A stretch of DNA of 64,000 nucleotides from Salticus scenicus (GCA_963930645.1 OZ005654.1:270732282-270796281), one strand, 5' to 3'. Numbered from the stretch's first letter, positions 32,586 to 44,251 are shown. Notes: generated by a model from the letters alone, not told the origin. Translations and numbers: made by a program.

Positions 32586-33939
32586 TCTGATGTGGGCACC
32601 ACATGACTTCCTTATACACGTTTAGAAATATACATAATGTGAAAAAACATTGACATTGGACCCGAAACATTTGGCCAAAGATATTTTTAAAAATGAATTA
32701 TCACCGTGTTCTGAGCTTTTCTGAAAGTTAGTTAAAAACCGATTGCAAGACTTCTACTGAAAACGCTGACGAATGCAGCAGAGACCCGAAAAAATTGGCT
32801 AAAAGTATTTTAAAAAGGCATTTTCAACGAGTTCTGAACTATTCTGAAAGTTTCAAATGTCTAGCTTGTCAGGAAGTTAGTTAAATAAATTTTCTGTTGA
32901 ACCATATAAACGCTGCCTATGGCAGCAGGGACCTGAAACAGTTGGCTAAAAGTATTAAAAAGATGCATATTCACCGTATTCTGAACTATTCTAAAAGTTT
33001 CAAATGTGTAGCTAGTCGGGAAGTTAGTTAAATATATTTTCTGTTGAGCCATGTAAACGCTGCCGAAGGCAGCAGTGACCCGAAACAATTTGCCAAAAAT
33101 ATTTAAAAAATGCACTGTCACCGTGTTCTGGGCTTTTTCGAAGTGTGAAATGTCTAGCTAGTCGGGAAGTTAGTTAAAAATCGATTCCAAGATTTGAACT
33201 GGTACCGCTGCCAAAGGCAGCAGGGACCCTACTTAGTTGACTAAAAGTATTAAAAAAATGCATTTTAGCCGTGTTCTGATCTAGTCTGAAAGTTTCAAAT
33301 GTCTAGCTAGTCGGGAAGTTAGTTAAATAAATTTCCTGTTGAATTACATAAACGCTGCTGAAGGTAGCAGGTATCGGAAACAGTTGGCTAAAAATATTTA
33401 AAAAATGCATTGTCAACGTGTTCTGAGCTTTTCTGAAAGTTTCAAATGTCTAGCTAGTCGGAAAGTCAGTTAAATTGCAAGATTTGTCTAAACCGTTTTT
33501 GAGTTATTACCGTTTTTTGTAACATTATGGCCAAAACCTATGTATTTTTGTCATTATGAACCTAATTTTCCTAAATATCTCCAAAACGGAAAATCATAGA
33601 AAGTCCAAAAAGGGAGGTGCACAACTAGATGTTATAACAAACCTATGTACCAATTTGCAACTTTCTACGTCCAACCATTTTTGAGTTATACGACATACAC
33701 ACACACAGACACACACACACATACAGACGTCACGAAAAATCGTGTAAAATCCCTCATATCTCTAAAACGAGAGCTCGTGTTAAGACGACACTTGCAGGTG
33801 TGCAACTAGACATCATGACAGTCACACGTATAAATTGGCAACATTCAGCGATCACTCGTTTTCGAGCAATGTGATACAAAATCCATTTCGCAAATCGGGA
33901 TTACTATACTTCCTTATACTTTGTATAAGGAAGTAAAAA
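32586..33939 (+). mobile_element. Hairpin-ended non-autonomous element B with internal satellite (HINE/Helentron-like)
   Basis: Inserted in the A-run of a macrosatellite unit; neighbouring units show the empty site. It starts TCTGATGTGGGCACCACATG with a 6-bp-stem hairpin (ATGTGG-GCA-CCACAT), followed by the subterminal motif ACTTCCTTATAC (32606-32617). It ends in a 13-bp-stem hairpin whose left arm repeats that motif (33908-33919) and whose right arm is its inverse (33923-33934). Inside are five satellite monomers (about 32690-33480) of the types in arrays 1 and 2, then a body with (AC)n-rich DNA near 33690-33720. No ORF. No target-site duplication beyond the ambiguous A-run. Best fit is a Helentron-derived (DINE-1-like) element; unproven. 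Confidence 0.65.
32690..33485 (+). repeat. Internal satellite array of element B (order B-A-A-B-A)
   Basis: Five monomers of about 150 bp with the core CTAGCTAGTCGGGAAGTTAG. Same family as 2421-2806 and 4777-5898, in opposite window orientation. Confidence 0.85.
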
Positions 33940-34227
33940 TAATAATAATTACTTTTATAACTTAGTGGAAACAAGTAATTTATTTCTTTTATTTTAACTT
34001 TGATCATAAATTCTGGTGAAATTAAATGAGCGTAACTACCCTGCTCCTCAAAGGGTTAATGCAGCTTACTTTCTTTTCGTTTCTTTGGACCCCTCTCCCC
34101 TATCTTTTTAATCTTCGAATATATTAAGAATCTGTATAAAACTATTGTTCTGAAATCAGAAATTAAATAAAATGCTTTTTTGTACATAGAAAATATATTT
34201 CAGTTTAACTTAAAAATATCGCCCCGA

Positions 34228-34258
<31 letters not shown>

Positions 34259-35083
34259 ACTTTTATAACTTAGTGGAAAAAAGTAATTTATTTCTTTTAT
34301 TTTGACTTTGATCATAAATTCTGGTGAAATTAAATGAGCGTAATTATCCTGCTCTTCAAAGAGTTAATGCAGCTTTTTTTAATGCAGCTTACTTTCTTTT
34401 CGTTTCTTTGGACCGCTCTCCCCTATTTTTTTTTTTTAATCTTCGAATAAATTAAGAATGTATATAAAACTATTGTTTTGAAATCAGAAATTAAATAAAA
34501 TGCTTTATTGAACATAGAAAATGTACTTCAGTGTAACTTAAAAATATCGCCCTGAAATTAAAAAAAAATTTTTTTGCTTTTATAACTTAGAGGAAAAAAG
34601 TAATTTATTTCTTTTTCTTTTTAACTTTGATCATAAATTCTGGTGAAATTAAAGAATATATATAAAAGTATTGTTTTGAAATCAGTAATTAAATAAAATG
34701 CTTTATTGAACATAGAAAATATATTTCAGTTTAACTTAAAAAAAAAAAAAAAATACTTTTATAACTTTGTGGAAAAAAGTAATTTATTTCTTTTATTTTA
34801 ACTTTGATCATAAATTCTGGTGAAATTAAATGAGCGTAATTACCCTGCTCTTCAAAGGGTTAATGCAGCTTTTGTAGCACATAAAACTAAATAATTTAGT
34901 GCACCACTCACACTGCTTTCTCTTACACTACATTACTATAAACATTACAGTTTAAGATGTAAGATATAAAGTATTGCATTTGCGAACCTTTCTGTAGTGT
35001 ACTTTAAAAAACAGTTGAAAACAGTTTTATTTAATTTACATTTCTGTGTGAGGCTATTGCCCTCTTGAACATTATAGCCCCAT

Positions 35084-35252
35084 AGCCCCCCAGCCCCCCC
35101 AAAAAGCACTGACATTCACAACTGAATATTGCAATTGTAAATTTTTTATTGATCTGAAATAACATTCTGAAAAATGTTAGTACCCCGCCCCCCCCCTCCC
35201 CCCCCCCCCCCCCAAAAAAAAAAAAAAAAAAAAAATTCCGGATCTTCCACTG
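35084..35252. mobile_element. Second copy of the 23407 hAT-like MITE, inverted and damaged
   Basis: The core (GACATTCACAACTGAATATT, GCAATTGTAAATTTTTTATT) is the reverse complement of the core at 23407-23577. The right end ...CTTCCACTG is kept; the left terminus is missing and the C- and A-runs have expanded. A possible 8-bp duplication AGCCCCAT/AGCTCCAT has one mismatch. Confidence 0.65.
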
Positions 35253-35260
35253 AGCTCCAT

Positions 35261-36580
35261 TACAAATAAATAAATAAAAATAAAAATAAGAAAGAGGCTG
35301 TTATTACGTTAAAATGAACATTTCAAATTATTCAGAAATTTTTCGCACACGCCAATCTTTGAATCTTAAAGGACGAATTTTGAATATTCCTCTATATTGT
35401 ACATAAACTGTATACGTACCAAATAGTGTACTTATATTTAGCAAAGTGAAAGAGAGAAAAAAAAAAAAAAAAAAGAAAATTCGAATAATTTTAAACCATA
35501 TTTTTTCGGTGGATCTGTAAAAGAAGATTATATGCTTTTTCATACCACATTCTAAATGAGACATGCTTTTTTGCATATAAAAAGTATATGTTCATTTCGT
35601 TTCGTTTAGAGCAGTCTAAAAATATTCAACTGTACCGACGATACATTACGCCCGCAGACGTCATGTGTTTTAAGAACTTGTATTCCTGTATAAAAAACAT
35701 TTTCCCAGCTTCAAAATAAATAAATAAATAATATATATATATGCATAAAAAATAAAAATAAATAAATAATAAAAGTAACTAAATATGAAAATAAAAGTTA
35801 AATAAAATAAAGTATTATCCTTATATGATGCAGATTTATCATGCTAAGTTTGGACCAACCGATAAAAAGTGATTTGCGGTTCGATGGAGTTTAAAATCTG
35901 TAATTATAGTAAAAACTCAATTTCAAAAATTTGACCCAAAAAACAATACTTTCTGTAATATATATAGGTTAGAAAAAATGTAAATAAACAGTGGACGTTT
36001 TAATATCTTTAAAATATGCATATATTCAAAGAGACGCATTCGGAAGCACACACTCATATACGCGGTAACACGTGTCACACACATATGAAATAAAACTGAA
36101 AAAGGTATAAAATCCAAATCATGCATTTAAACAATCTTAGTTATTTAAGAAAAGTTTCATTTGAATTTTTTACAAAAAAACATAATATGTTCTCATAAAT
36201 TAGTTGAGTTCTGTATACTACATAGAACATCAAACATTATTTAGAATGTATTAAATTTTTTACTTAGGATTATGAGATAATTAGGGCTCAAATATAAGCT
36301 AGGTTAGTTCAGTTTATGAAACGTAACACGGGTATCCAAAAGTCTCACTTTCAAAATCTAGCTTGTTCAGTTTTCACTTTTCTTAAAATTTATTTGACCT
36401 TTCTACCGAAAATTGTAATATATTTTGGAACAGTTTGTTGACTTTTGACCGTTTCTAAATTCGTGCGCTATTTCTCTTTGTATTCAATTATATTCCTTTC
36501 TATTATTTATTTTGTGCGTGTGCGTAATAAAATATATTTTAAATTGCCGTACTGTTAAATAATTAAAAACTAAAAATAAG
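35261..36580. other. Gene-free AT-rich stretch
   Basis: Nothing recognisable; (TAAA)n-like tracts near 35717-35775. Confidence 0.5.
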
Positions 36581-36699
36581 ATATAGCATGAGCTGTAAAG
36601 TAAAAAATATTTTGTCTATAAATACATATTATTACTTTCTTCTAAATTCAACGGAAGAAAGCATTGTATCCGTAAAAATTTTCGAATTCCGTTTTTCGA

Positions 36700-37320
36700 T
36701 GGATTTACATGTTCTGGAAGGTTCTGAACATGATCTGAACAAAATTCAACATGGGAGAGGGCCATTAAGAAATATAATGCTAAATAAATTTGGGTGCATA
36801 TCTGCCGATACGTGGCGCTGCTACGCTACAATTTTCCCTATGAACAAGAAAACCATGTCTCAGATTCTTATGTAAGTCATTGCATAAAATTCAGTATATG
36901 AGAGGTCAATTAAAAAACATAATGCTAAATCAATTTCGGTGTATATCGGGCAGTAGGTGGCGCTGCTATTCTGAAATTTCCCCTGTGAACGTGAACGCTA
37001 TATCTCAGAATCTATTATATGTAATTGAACAAAAATTAGTATATGAGAAGGCCATTATGAAACAATATATTGACTTAATTTAGACGCATATCAGCCAATA
37101 GGTAGCGCTACTGTGCTGCACTTTATCCTATGAATAGGAAGGCTAAAACTCAGATTCTGTTACATATAACTGTACAAAACTTAGCATATGAGAGCACCAC
37201 AATGGAAAACTCTGCAGATTCAATTTGGGTGTATATCAGCCGACAAATGGCGCTGCCATTACTTATCTCCTGTGATTTTCTACATGGCTACATCTCATCA
37301 TCAGTTGATTAAAATTGCAC
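36700..37320 (+). repeat. 146-bp satellite, about four units
   Basis: Blocks GGGTGCATATC...GGTGGCGCTGCT...CCTATGAAC...CTCAGATTCT recur with GGCGCTG-type landmarks at about 36812, 36959, 37103 and 37249 (spacing 144-147). Apparent frames of 60-95 codons follow the repeat and are not genes. Diverged copies lie at 15780-16400 and 40790-41090 on the minus strand. Confidence 0.85.
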
Positions 37321-37942
37321 CAGATCCACATGTAAAATCTTTATAGTGAGAAGCAGTAATTAAATTTTTGCGCATGCTAAACAGTAAGTGATAGCAGCAA
37401 TGGTACTAAATAAAGTTTTGTGATGGCCACAATATACTAGTTATTATGATAATTACTATTTTTCATTTATTCCTTTTTTTGCTATGTCAACTACACTGAA
37501 TTAATACAATAAACTACTTTTTATTATCTTCAAAATAGCTTACTTCGTTAAAAAAAAAAAAAAAAAAAGTATTATTCTAATTAAATTTTTTTTTCTGTAA
37601 TTGTGCACGTGATTTATTTAGTTTGTGTTGGAAAAAAAGAAAAAAAATACAAAAATGAATCCCAGTTATTTGATAATAATAACATTATTCTAAAAAGTTC
37701 AAAATGAAATAACCAACCAACTTGGCAGAAAATACTCGTTTTTTAAATTAGACAATGTATGTAATACTGATTTTTTACTTCCAGTTAAAAGTATATATGC
37801 ATATTTATAACATAAAGTGACTCATTCAAAAAGGTTTGAATAAATATCAATTAATTTTGCGAAGAAGTTTTGATAATTTGAATTTGTAACAACGTTCAGT
37901 TATTTAAAAAATTATTATTATTATTTTTAAATTAATAACAAC
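37321..37942. other. Gene-free AT-rich stretch
   Basis: Nothing recognisable. Confidence 0.5.
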
Positions 37943-38595
37943 TAGCTGAAACCCGTCGAATTCAACGATCACTTTATTGACTGTAATGTTTCAAAAGTCA
38001 TCGCATCATTATAAATGTATTTCAAGTTAAAATATGTAATATAATTTACGACATTTCACTTAAAGAAAAGAAATTCGGAAAAATACTTATAAATAGAAAT
38101 ACTATATATAACATCACTTTCCACAAAGTACTGTCAATGTGACGTCAAACTGACTCCAAATAAACAGTTGCTATCTTTTATTTTCTATTCCGTTAAATAC
38201 TACATGTTAGCTGACCCGACCGGCTTTGTTCGGGCCTATGGTAATAACCTTAAATGAACCTTAAATTTGTATGGTTTTACATCTTTAACTCGATTTTGTT
38301 TGAATTTCTATTTTGAAATAAAAGCATCCCAAAAAAATAATCAGCTGTAACAAAAAACTTACCTCGAACCGAACGAAACTCTGCCTTGTGAACCCGGTGC
38401 CATATGCCGGTCGCTAATAACATAAAAATATTCCCAAAAATTAATCTAGAACCAAACGAACACGCTCGCTGTTGCCCGGGCACATGATACCTTAAATAAA
38501 CCTTAAATTTGTATGATTTTATACCTTTAACTCGATTTTGTTTGAATTTCTGTTTTTAAATAATAGCATCACGAAAAAAATGATTAGCTGTAACA

Positions 38596-38596
38596 A

Positions 38597-38627
<31 letters not shown>

Positions 38628-38668
38628 AAAATAAATAAAATAAATAAATAAATAAAAATAAAAAAATA
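38596..38668. repeat. (AAAT)n microsatellite
   Basis: AATAAATAAATA repeated for about 70 bp inside a 240-bp tandem unit. Confidence 0.95.
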
Positions 38669-39039
38669 AATTACCTCGAACCGAACGAAACTCTGCCTTG
38701 TGACCCCGGTGCCTGCGACAGCGCATACGCGGGCCGCTAATAACATAAAAAAATTCCAAAAAATTAACCTGGAACCGAACGAACCCGCCCGGCAATGCCC
38801 GGGCCCATGATAATAACCTTAAATGAATCTTAAATGTGTATGGTTTTATATCTTTAACTCGATTTTGGTTGAATTTCTATTTTTATATGAAATCATCATA
38901 AAAAAATAATCATCTGTAACAAAAAAAACTGCCTCAAACAGAACGGAACTCGGGCTCGTGACCCGGTGCCTGCGGCAGCGTATATGCAGCCCGCTAATAA
39001 CATGAAAAAATTCTCAAAAATTAATCTTGAACCGAACGA

Positions 39040-39680
39040 ACCTCTAACTCGTGTTACCGCTGCCTATGCTGCGCGCGCGCTGCAAATTCCACTTTCCCCC
39101 ACCAGGAGGCGCAGTATGTTGTATACGAACATCACCAATTGCCTTGAATTTCCAAGACCTTTCATATAAGGTGTCACATGGTGGTGTCAACTGCAAAATC
39201 CTTTAGTTGCACTTTCCACCGCCAGGGCACACAGCATGTTCTATACGAACAACACCAACGGTCAGGAAATACCATGACCTTTAAAATAAAGTGTAACATG
39301 ATAGGGTCTACTGTAAAATCACCTAGTTCCATTTTTAACCACCAGGGGGCGCACTATATTGTACACAAACATTCCCAATCAACATAAAATTTTAAGACCT
39401 TTATCACCAATCGTCTTGAATTTCCAAGGCCTTTCAAATAAGGTGTCACATGGTGGTGTCAACTGGAAAATCCTTTAGTTGCACTTTCCACCACCAGGGG
39501 GCACAATGTGTTCTGTACGAACATCACCAACGGTCAGGAAATACCAAGACCTTTAAAATAAGGTGTAACATGATAGGGCCTACTGCAAAATCACCTAGTT
39601 CCATTTTTTACAACCAGGGGGCGCCCTATATTGTATACAAACATCTCCAATCAACATGAATTTTCAAGACCTTTGAAATG
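39040..39680 (+). repeat. 120-bp tandem array with CTCF-like GC-rich motif
   Basis: The landmark ACCAGG recurs near 39101, 39221, 39341, 39493 and 39613 (spacing 120, 120, 152, 120). Units contain CACCAGGGGGCGC or variants plus TACGAACATCACCAA and ATTTCCAAGACCTTT. Two 120-bp unit types seem to alternate. Confidence 0.85.
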
Positions 39681-40062
39681 AGGTGCTACATGTGTGGGTC
39701 TAGAACGGATTTCCCTCTCAAACTAACTTCCCCCTTCCCCCCCTCCAAATCTACTTTCCCCCTTTTCCCCCCTTTAAAATCGAAAATTCCAAATTCGCAG
39801 AAAGTGATTTTTTAGTATTCGACTCTAGTCCCCATAAGTACAATTTCTTCACCGTGAAGTAATTTGGAGCTTAGTTAAGCTCGTAAACGTGTTTTTAACC
39901 CGTGTGGGGGGAAACCGTTCGACTTTTTTTTATTTTTCTCTTTTCATAGCACATCTACAGACCAAGACCTTTTTTTAGACACCTCAACCAAATTTTTACA
40001 CCAAGTAGTTCTCTCTCAATATAGTGGAGACAGACAAAAACATGTTTCAAATTAATATATAG

Positions 40063-40200
40063 ACTAGCTGGTAGGAGTGGGCGATGCCACTATTTCAATA
40101 TCACGATATATTGTCAATTCAAAATCGCGATATCACGGTATATCACGATATTGGACTCCAATATGTTTTAATCCCTTTCATAATGCTAATTTAAAGGTCA

Positions 40201-40253
<53 letters not shown>

Positions 40254-40790
40254 AAGCTCGAATTGAATGTGACAAGCTCATTATATCATAAAATATATAG
40301 AATACACTAACTTCTTTTATATGTACAACTTCCTATTAATGCAACACCAAATCAACATCAATATAGAAAAACAAATAATGGAAATACATTTATGCATAAA
40401 TTTAATTCATACATTACTGTGTTGTCATGTGGTAGCATTATGACATTTAAACACGTTCAACAGTCTCAGAATTTCACTACAAAAATGTTTCTAAAATACA
40501 TAATTAAGGCAATAAACTTTTGCAAAATCTTCTTAATAAAAAAAAAAGCCCAAATTTGCCCGAGATAATGCTGAAACTAATGCCATAGCTACAAAAATAA
40601 AGATTTTTTTTTTTCGTGGTTTGGAGGATGAATAAAATAACTGAAGAAGGATGATTCAACAGAAAACAATTGACGTCACAATTGCAACAATGTATTGAGA
40701 AAAATAAATTTTACCTGGGATATGAAACAAATAAATCAAGAATAAAAGACAATTTAAATGAATAGATGTAATTCTATGTAAGCACCATCA
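40063..40790. other. Possible hAT-MITE left end, then (TA)n
   Basis: GTAGGAGTGGGCGATGCC at 40072 recalls the left end of a known MITE type, but no matching right end is seen. (TA)n at 40205-40252. Rest AT-rich. Confidence 0.3.
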
Positions 40791-41090
40791 ATTAATGATA
40801 TACCGATTTTCTTTCTCGGCCACCATTATAGAATACCAAATTGACATAGCATAGTTTTTCAAAATATCCATTTTACATTCTAAGTTTGCTGCATTTATAT
40901 ATAATAGAAGTTAATATATTGCATTCCCGTAAACAGGGTTACATTGAATCATAACAGCATTATTTCTCAGCAAATATGAATACTAATTGAATAAGCATAG
41001 GTTTTCGTCACGACTCTCATTCCTATCAAATTTCGTGCATTGATGCGCTATAGAAACTGCGATATAGCCTTATCTTCCATGGTGGAAATT
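40790..41090 (-). repeat. Diverged 146-bp-type satellite
   Basis: Blocks such as ACCAAATTGACATAGCATAG plus TTTTTCAAAATATCC and ATTGATGCGCTATAGAAACTG echo the minus-strand units at 15780-16400. Confidence 0.45.
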
Positions 41091-41336
41091 GTATACCGGT
41101 GCTATCGCACGACACATGTTTTCTAAAAATGGCCGAATCCTGTGTTAAGACACCTGAAAATAAATAAATATTCATTGAAAACTGGTAATTAAAAATTCTC
41201 ATGAACTCCAACATTTTCGTCTTTTGTAAACAGAAGACATTAATAAAAACATGAAACCTAAATTCAAACACACGCAAAATAAGTAAATAAGTGAATGATC
41301 ATATATAAAAATAACGATATAAGTTCTTTTATTATA

Positions 41337-41700
41337 GACTAGCAGGCTTTGCCCGCTTCGCTGGTCATTATATTGAAATGAATTTTTAAAATACCATATA
41401 ATTAATAATAATAATAAAAAATATTGAAACCAGAACAAAATATCTTAGACAAAATCTTAACTTAAATTGCTTAAATAACTTAACTAACTTAGACAAAATC
41501 TAAGTTAAAATTTTCGCTACATTCGGTAGCGGTTTTCCTACTCGCCACACTTCACAAAATCCCTTTATTGCGCATGTTGCATACACATACCTATCCGATA
41601 CCCCCGTGGCAGAAACACGGCGACACGGCGACAATGTCGCAGAAACAGAAATGTTCTTGCAGAAAGATTTTACTTAAGTCAAATAAATTTTGCCATTGTG
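41337..41700 (+). mobile_element. CTAGC-family repeat fragment
   Basis: GACTAGCAGGCTTTGCCCGC followed by TTCGCTGGTC forms an imperfect hairpin. The following sequence and a later CAAAATCCCTTTATTGCGCA block match the element at 60203-61190. Confidence 0.6.
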
Positions 41701-41746
41701 TTTAAAAAAAAAAAAAAAAAAAAAAAAAGAGAGAGAGAGAGAGAGA
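41701..41746. repeat. A-run and (GA)n microsatellite
   Basis: A-run 41705-41728 then (GA)n to 41746. Confidence 0.95.
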
Positions 41747-41959
41747 CTTAAAGAATGGTTCATAAACTGTTCTGCAGAACAAATTTTCGTTTATGCAGAT
41801 ACGATCGCCTCAATCATGAATAAGGAGAGAAGATAAATCGGATGTAACTCACTTGGGTTAGCTATGATACAGCATGCATTAGCGATTCGTGATTCGGTGT
41901 ATCGACACTTTTCACTGGTAACAACTTCACATCGGAACTTCATTTTCGTGTCTTCGAAC

Positions 41960-43051
41960 TAGAGGTCTGCACGGACCGAAATTTTCAATTTGCTCTCGGG
42001 CCGGGCCGGGCTCGGGCTCAATATTTTTGTGTGTACTCGGGCCGGGCCGTGTCGGCTCGAATCTTTTTCTATATTCCTCGTTAATCAAGGAAAAAGGAAA
42101 ATGATAAAACACTTTTTCAGTCATTTATTTTACATAATTTTACAGTCTGGTGTGGCACATAAAATTTTATTTTGTTAAAAAATATTTGTAACTTCAATTT
42201 CATTGCCTATCAGCTTGCCTGTTCGCGATCTGATTTTCCACAAATATTTTAAACATGTCTCGAAATTAATATATTTTATTTAAAGTAATATTAGATGGTT
42301 TACTGTTCAAAATTTATGCTTGTCACTACTAGTTTGCACACTTGTACAAACAAAAGAAATTAGATACGTACTGTGTATAAAGCTTTGTGTCCTATTGTCT
42401 GTAGAATTTAGATGGTATGAAGGCTATAAAAATCATTCCACTGTAACTTTTCCTCTAAGGCTTCTTTTTCTTTTCTCCGGGGCACTGGATGAAAGTAGCA
42501 TCATTCTTAGCATGTGCAAAAGCATCTTTTCTATTGAGAATGGTTGGATTAGCATTAAAGTTTTGTTTACCGGATCACATGAAAGGTTCGGATACATTAC
42601 GGTATATAACTGGAAGTGACTGAAAGTGTATTAACCATTAACTAATTAACCATTAACCACTAATTATTAACCATTTTAAATATCTTTCTATATTGTTTGA
42701 GGAACGCTAATATTTTCGATTTGACTTTCTGTCTGTCTTTGTGCCTTCTGTACGTCTGTAATAATGTAATACTGTTTATATATAAATATCTTGTAAACAT
42801 TCAGCAGTTTTGTTAAAGAACATTCTAATGCTTAGCTATATAAAACCTCTTCAATGCAAAGCACATACTAAAAATATTTTTCGTAGAAAGTTTTTTTTTT
42901 TACATATTTTTGAATCGGGCCGGGCCGGGCCGGGCAGGGTTGGGTCACGTCTGATTTTATAGCTTTTTGTCCGGGCCGGTCCGGACCTGGGTTGAATTTT
43001 TCGATTTCATTCCGGGCCGGGCCTGAAAATTTTGGCCCGTGCAGACCGCCA
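41960..43051. mobile_element. 1.1-kb hAT-like element with GC-rich subterminal arrays
   Basis: Left end TAGAGGTCTGCACGGACC and right end (reverse complement) TGGCGGTCTGCACGGGCC are inverted repeats that continue with AAAATTTTCA. Flanks CTTCGAAC (41952-41959) and CTTCAAAC (43052-43059) are an 8-bp duplication with one mismatch. Both ends carry tandem CCGGGC repeats (41995-42060 and 42917-43022). The interior is AT-rich; a 99-codon frame (42320-42619) shows no transposase motif. Probably non-autonomous. Confidence 0.75.
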
Positions 43052-43129
43052 CTTCAAACTTTGTTTTCGTGCCGTGCCTGCCGCTCGTGTCGTATGTATT
43101 TATTGTATTGCAAAAAGATGTTTTTTCGA

Positions 43130-43212
43130 AAGAATGTGGCTTTGCGACCATTTTCTGAATTTCATATTTCATGCGTTTTCAGATTCATGCATAACAAATT
43201 AGCTGCATCCAG

Positions 43213-43249
<37 letters not shown>

Positions 43250-43345
43250 TGCGTGATTGCTGCTGTACCGATTTTCTTACATTTTCTGATTTACGCACGA
43301 CAAATTAGTTGCATCTAGTGATTTTTTTTCTTTAATGTATGCGAA
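43130..43345. repeat. Direct duplication with a T-run
   Basis: AATTAGCTGCATCCAGTGAT and AATTAGTTGCATCTAGTGAT (about 110 bp apart), each followed by a T-run and preceded by TTTCTGA-type sequence. Confidence 0.7.
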
Positions 43346-43843
43346 GCGTGCACACGTGCGCGGTAGTAAATACAAGTAATTTTTTTAAAGCTGCATTAAT
43401 TTTAATGTTTGGTTCAAACTATGCAATACATTTCACAAATATATACAGAAATAAGACTATGGGGAAATTTGCAACGTCTGTAGTTATATGCAAAATAAAA
43501 AATGAAGCTTCAAACCTTGCTTCAAAAAATAGAAAATTAAGAAATTAATCTTAAATATACTTCATTGATATTTAGCATTTTATATGTAGTAAAAGATCTT
43601 AGCGATAAATATTAATGGGTATCTTAAGTTATAAAACTGGTAACTTTTCTATTTCTTTTCTTTACAAATCATTAATTATTTTAATTGTGATTAAAATTTT
43701 TAGCTTTAAATTTTGTTGTTTAAGCATATGAAGTCGATAAAAAAATTATTAATTTATTTTATAAAAATACTCTTATCATTAGTTTCTACAGCTTCTTCAT
43801 TTCATTTTTTAAACATTTGAATTTTTAAAAGATTTTTAAAAGA

Positions 43844-44251
43844 CATGAAATTTCAAGACCTTTAAAATGAGGTGCTACATGTGTGGGTCTAGAACGGATT
43901 TCCCTCTGAAACTAATTTCCCCCCTTCCCCCCCCCCACCTCCAAATCTACTTTTCCCTCTTTTTTCCCCTTTAAAATCGAAAATTCCAAATTCGCAGAAA
44001 GTGATTTTTTAGTATTCGGCTCTAGTCCCCATATGTACAATTTCTTCACCGTTAAGTAATTTGGAGCTTAGTTAAGCTCGTAAACGTGTTTTTAACCCGA
44101 AACCATTCGCATTTTTTTTTTATTTTTCTCTTTTCACAGCACATCTACAGACCAAGACCTTTTTTTAGACACCTCAACCAAATTTTTACACCAAGTACTT
44201 CTCTCAATATAGTGGAGACAGACAAAAACATGTTTCAAATTAATATATAGA
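43844..44251 (+). repeat. Copy of the 3' end of the 38206-40062 repeat
   Basis: About 400 bp closely match 39657-40062 with few differences, both ending CAAATTAATATATAG. The copy lacks everything upstream, so it is a 5'-truncated insertion or duplicate. Confidence 0.85.

Larger units (their letters stand above)
30092..34875. repeat. Macrosatellite, ~300-350-bp units in a trimeric higher-order repeat
   Basis: The landmark GAGCGTAA recurs at 30378, 30721, 31057, 31353, 31693, 32045, 32341, 34028, 34336 and 34832. The spacings 343, 336, 296 then 340, 352, 296 define three unit types that cycle: type 1 (GAGCGTAATT, doubled AATGCAGC), type 2 (GAGCGTAACT, doubled AATGCAGC, (TAA)n) and type 3 (single AATGCAGC, ATCTGTATAAAA, ATCGCCCCG). 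The order is 1-2-3-1-2-3-1-[insert]-3-1, then a partly collapsed end. Units share CTTCAAAGGGTTAATGCAG and AAATTCTGGTGAAATTAAAT. Non-coding. A 1.35-kb mobile element sits in the seventh unit (32586-33939). Confidence 0.9.
38206..40062 (+). mobile_element. Unclassified CTAGC-family repeat with two internal tandem arrays
   Basis: Begins TTAGCTGACCCGACCGGC with a hairpin-like GC-rich start and ends ...CAAATTAATATATAG. The first part has three ~240-bp tandem copies (landmark CTTTAACTCGATTTT at about 38284, 38524 and 38852; the second is enlarged by an (AAAT)n tract at 38596-38665). The second part has five ~120-bp units (39040-39680). The last ~400 bp recur at 43844-44251. No protein-coding capacity. 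Similar starts occur at 37943, 41337 and 60203. Confidence 0.5.

Noticed and set aside
30092..34875. CRISPR-like or gene-cluster interpretation of the regular repeats
   Set aside because: Units are ~300-350 bp, non-coding, with higher-order satellite structure and no spacers.
35084..35252. Firm 8-bp TSD for the second hAT-like MITE
   Set aside because: AGCCCCAT/AGCTCCAT has one mismatch, and the left copy could be part of the element's own C-rich end.
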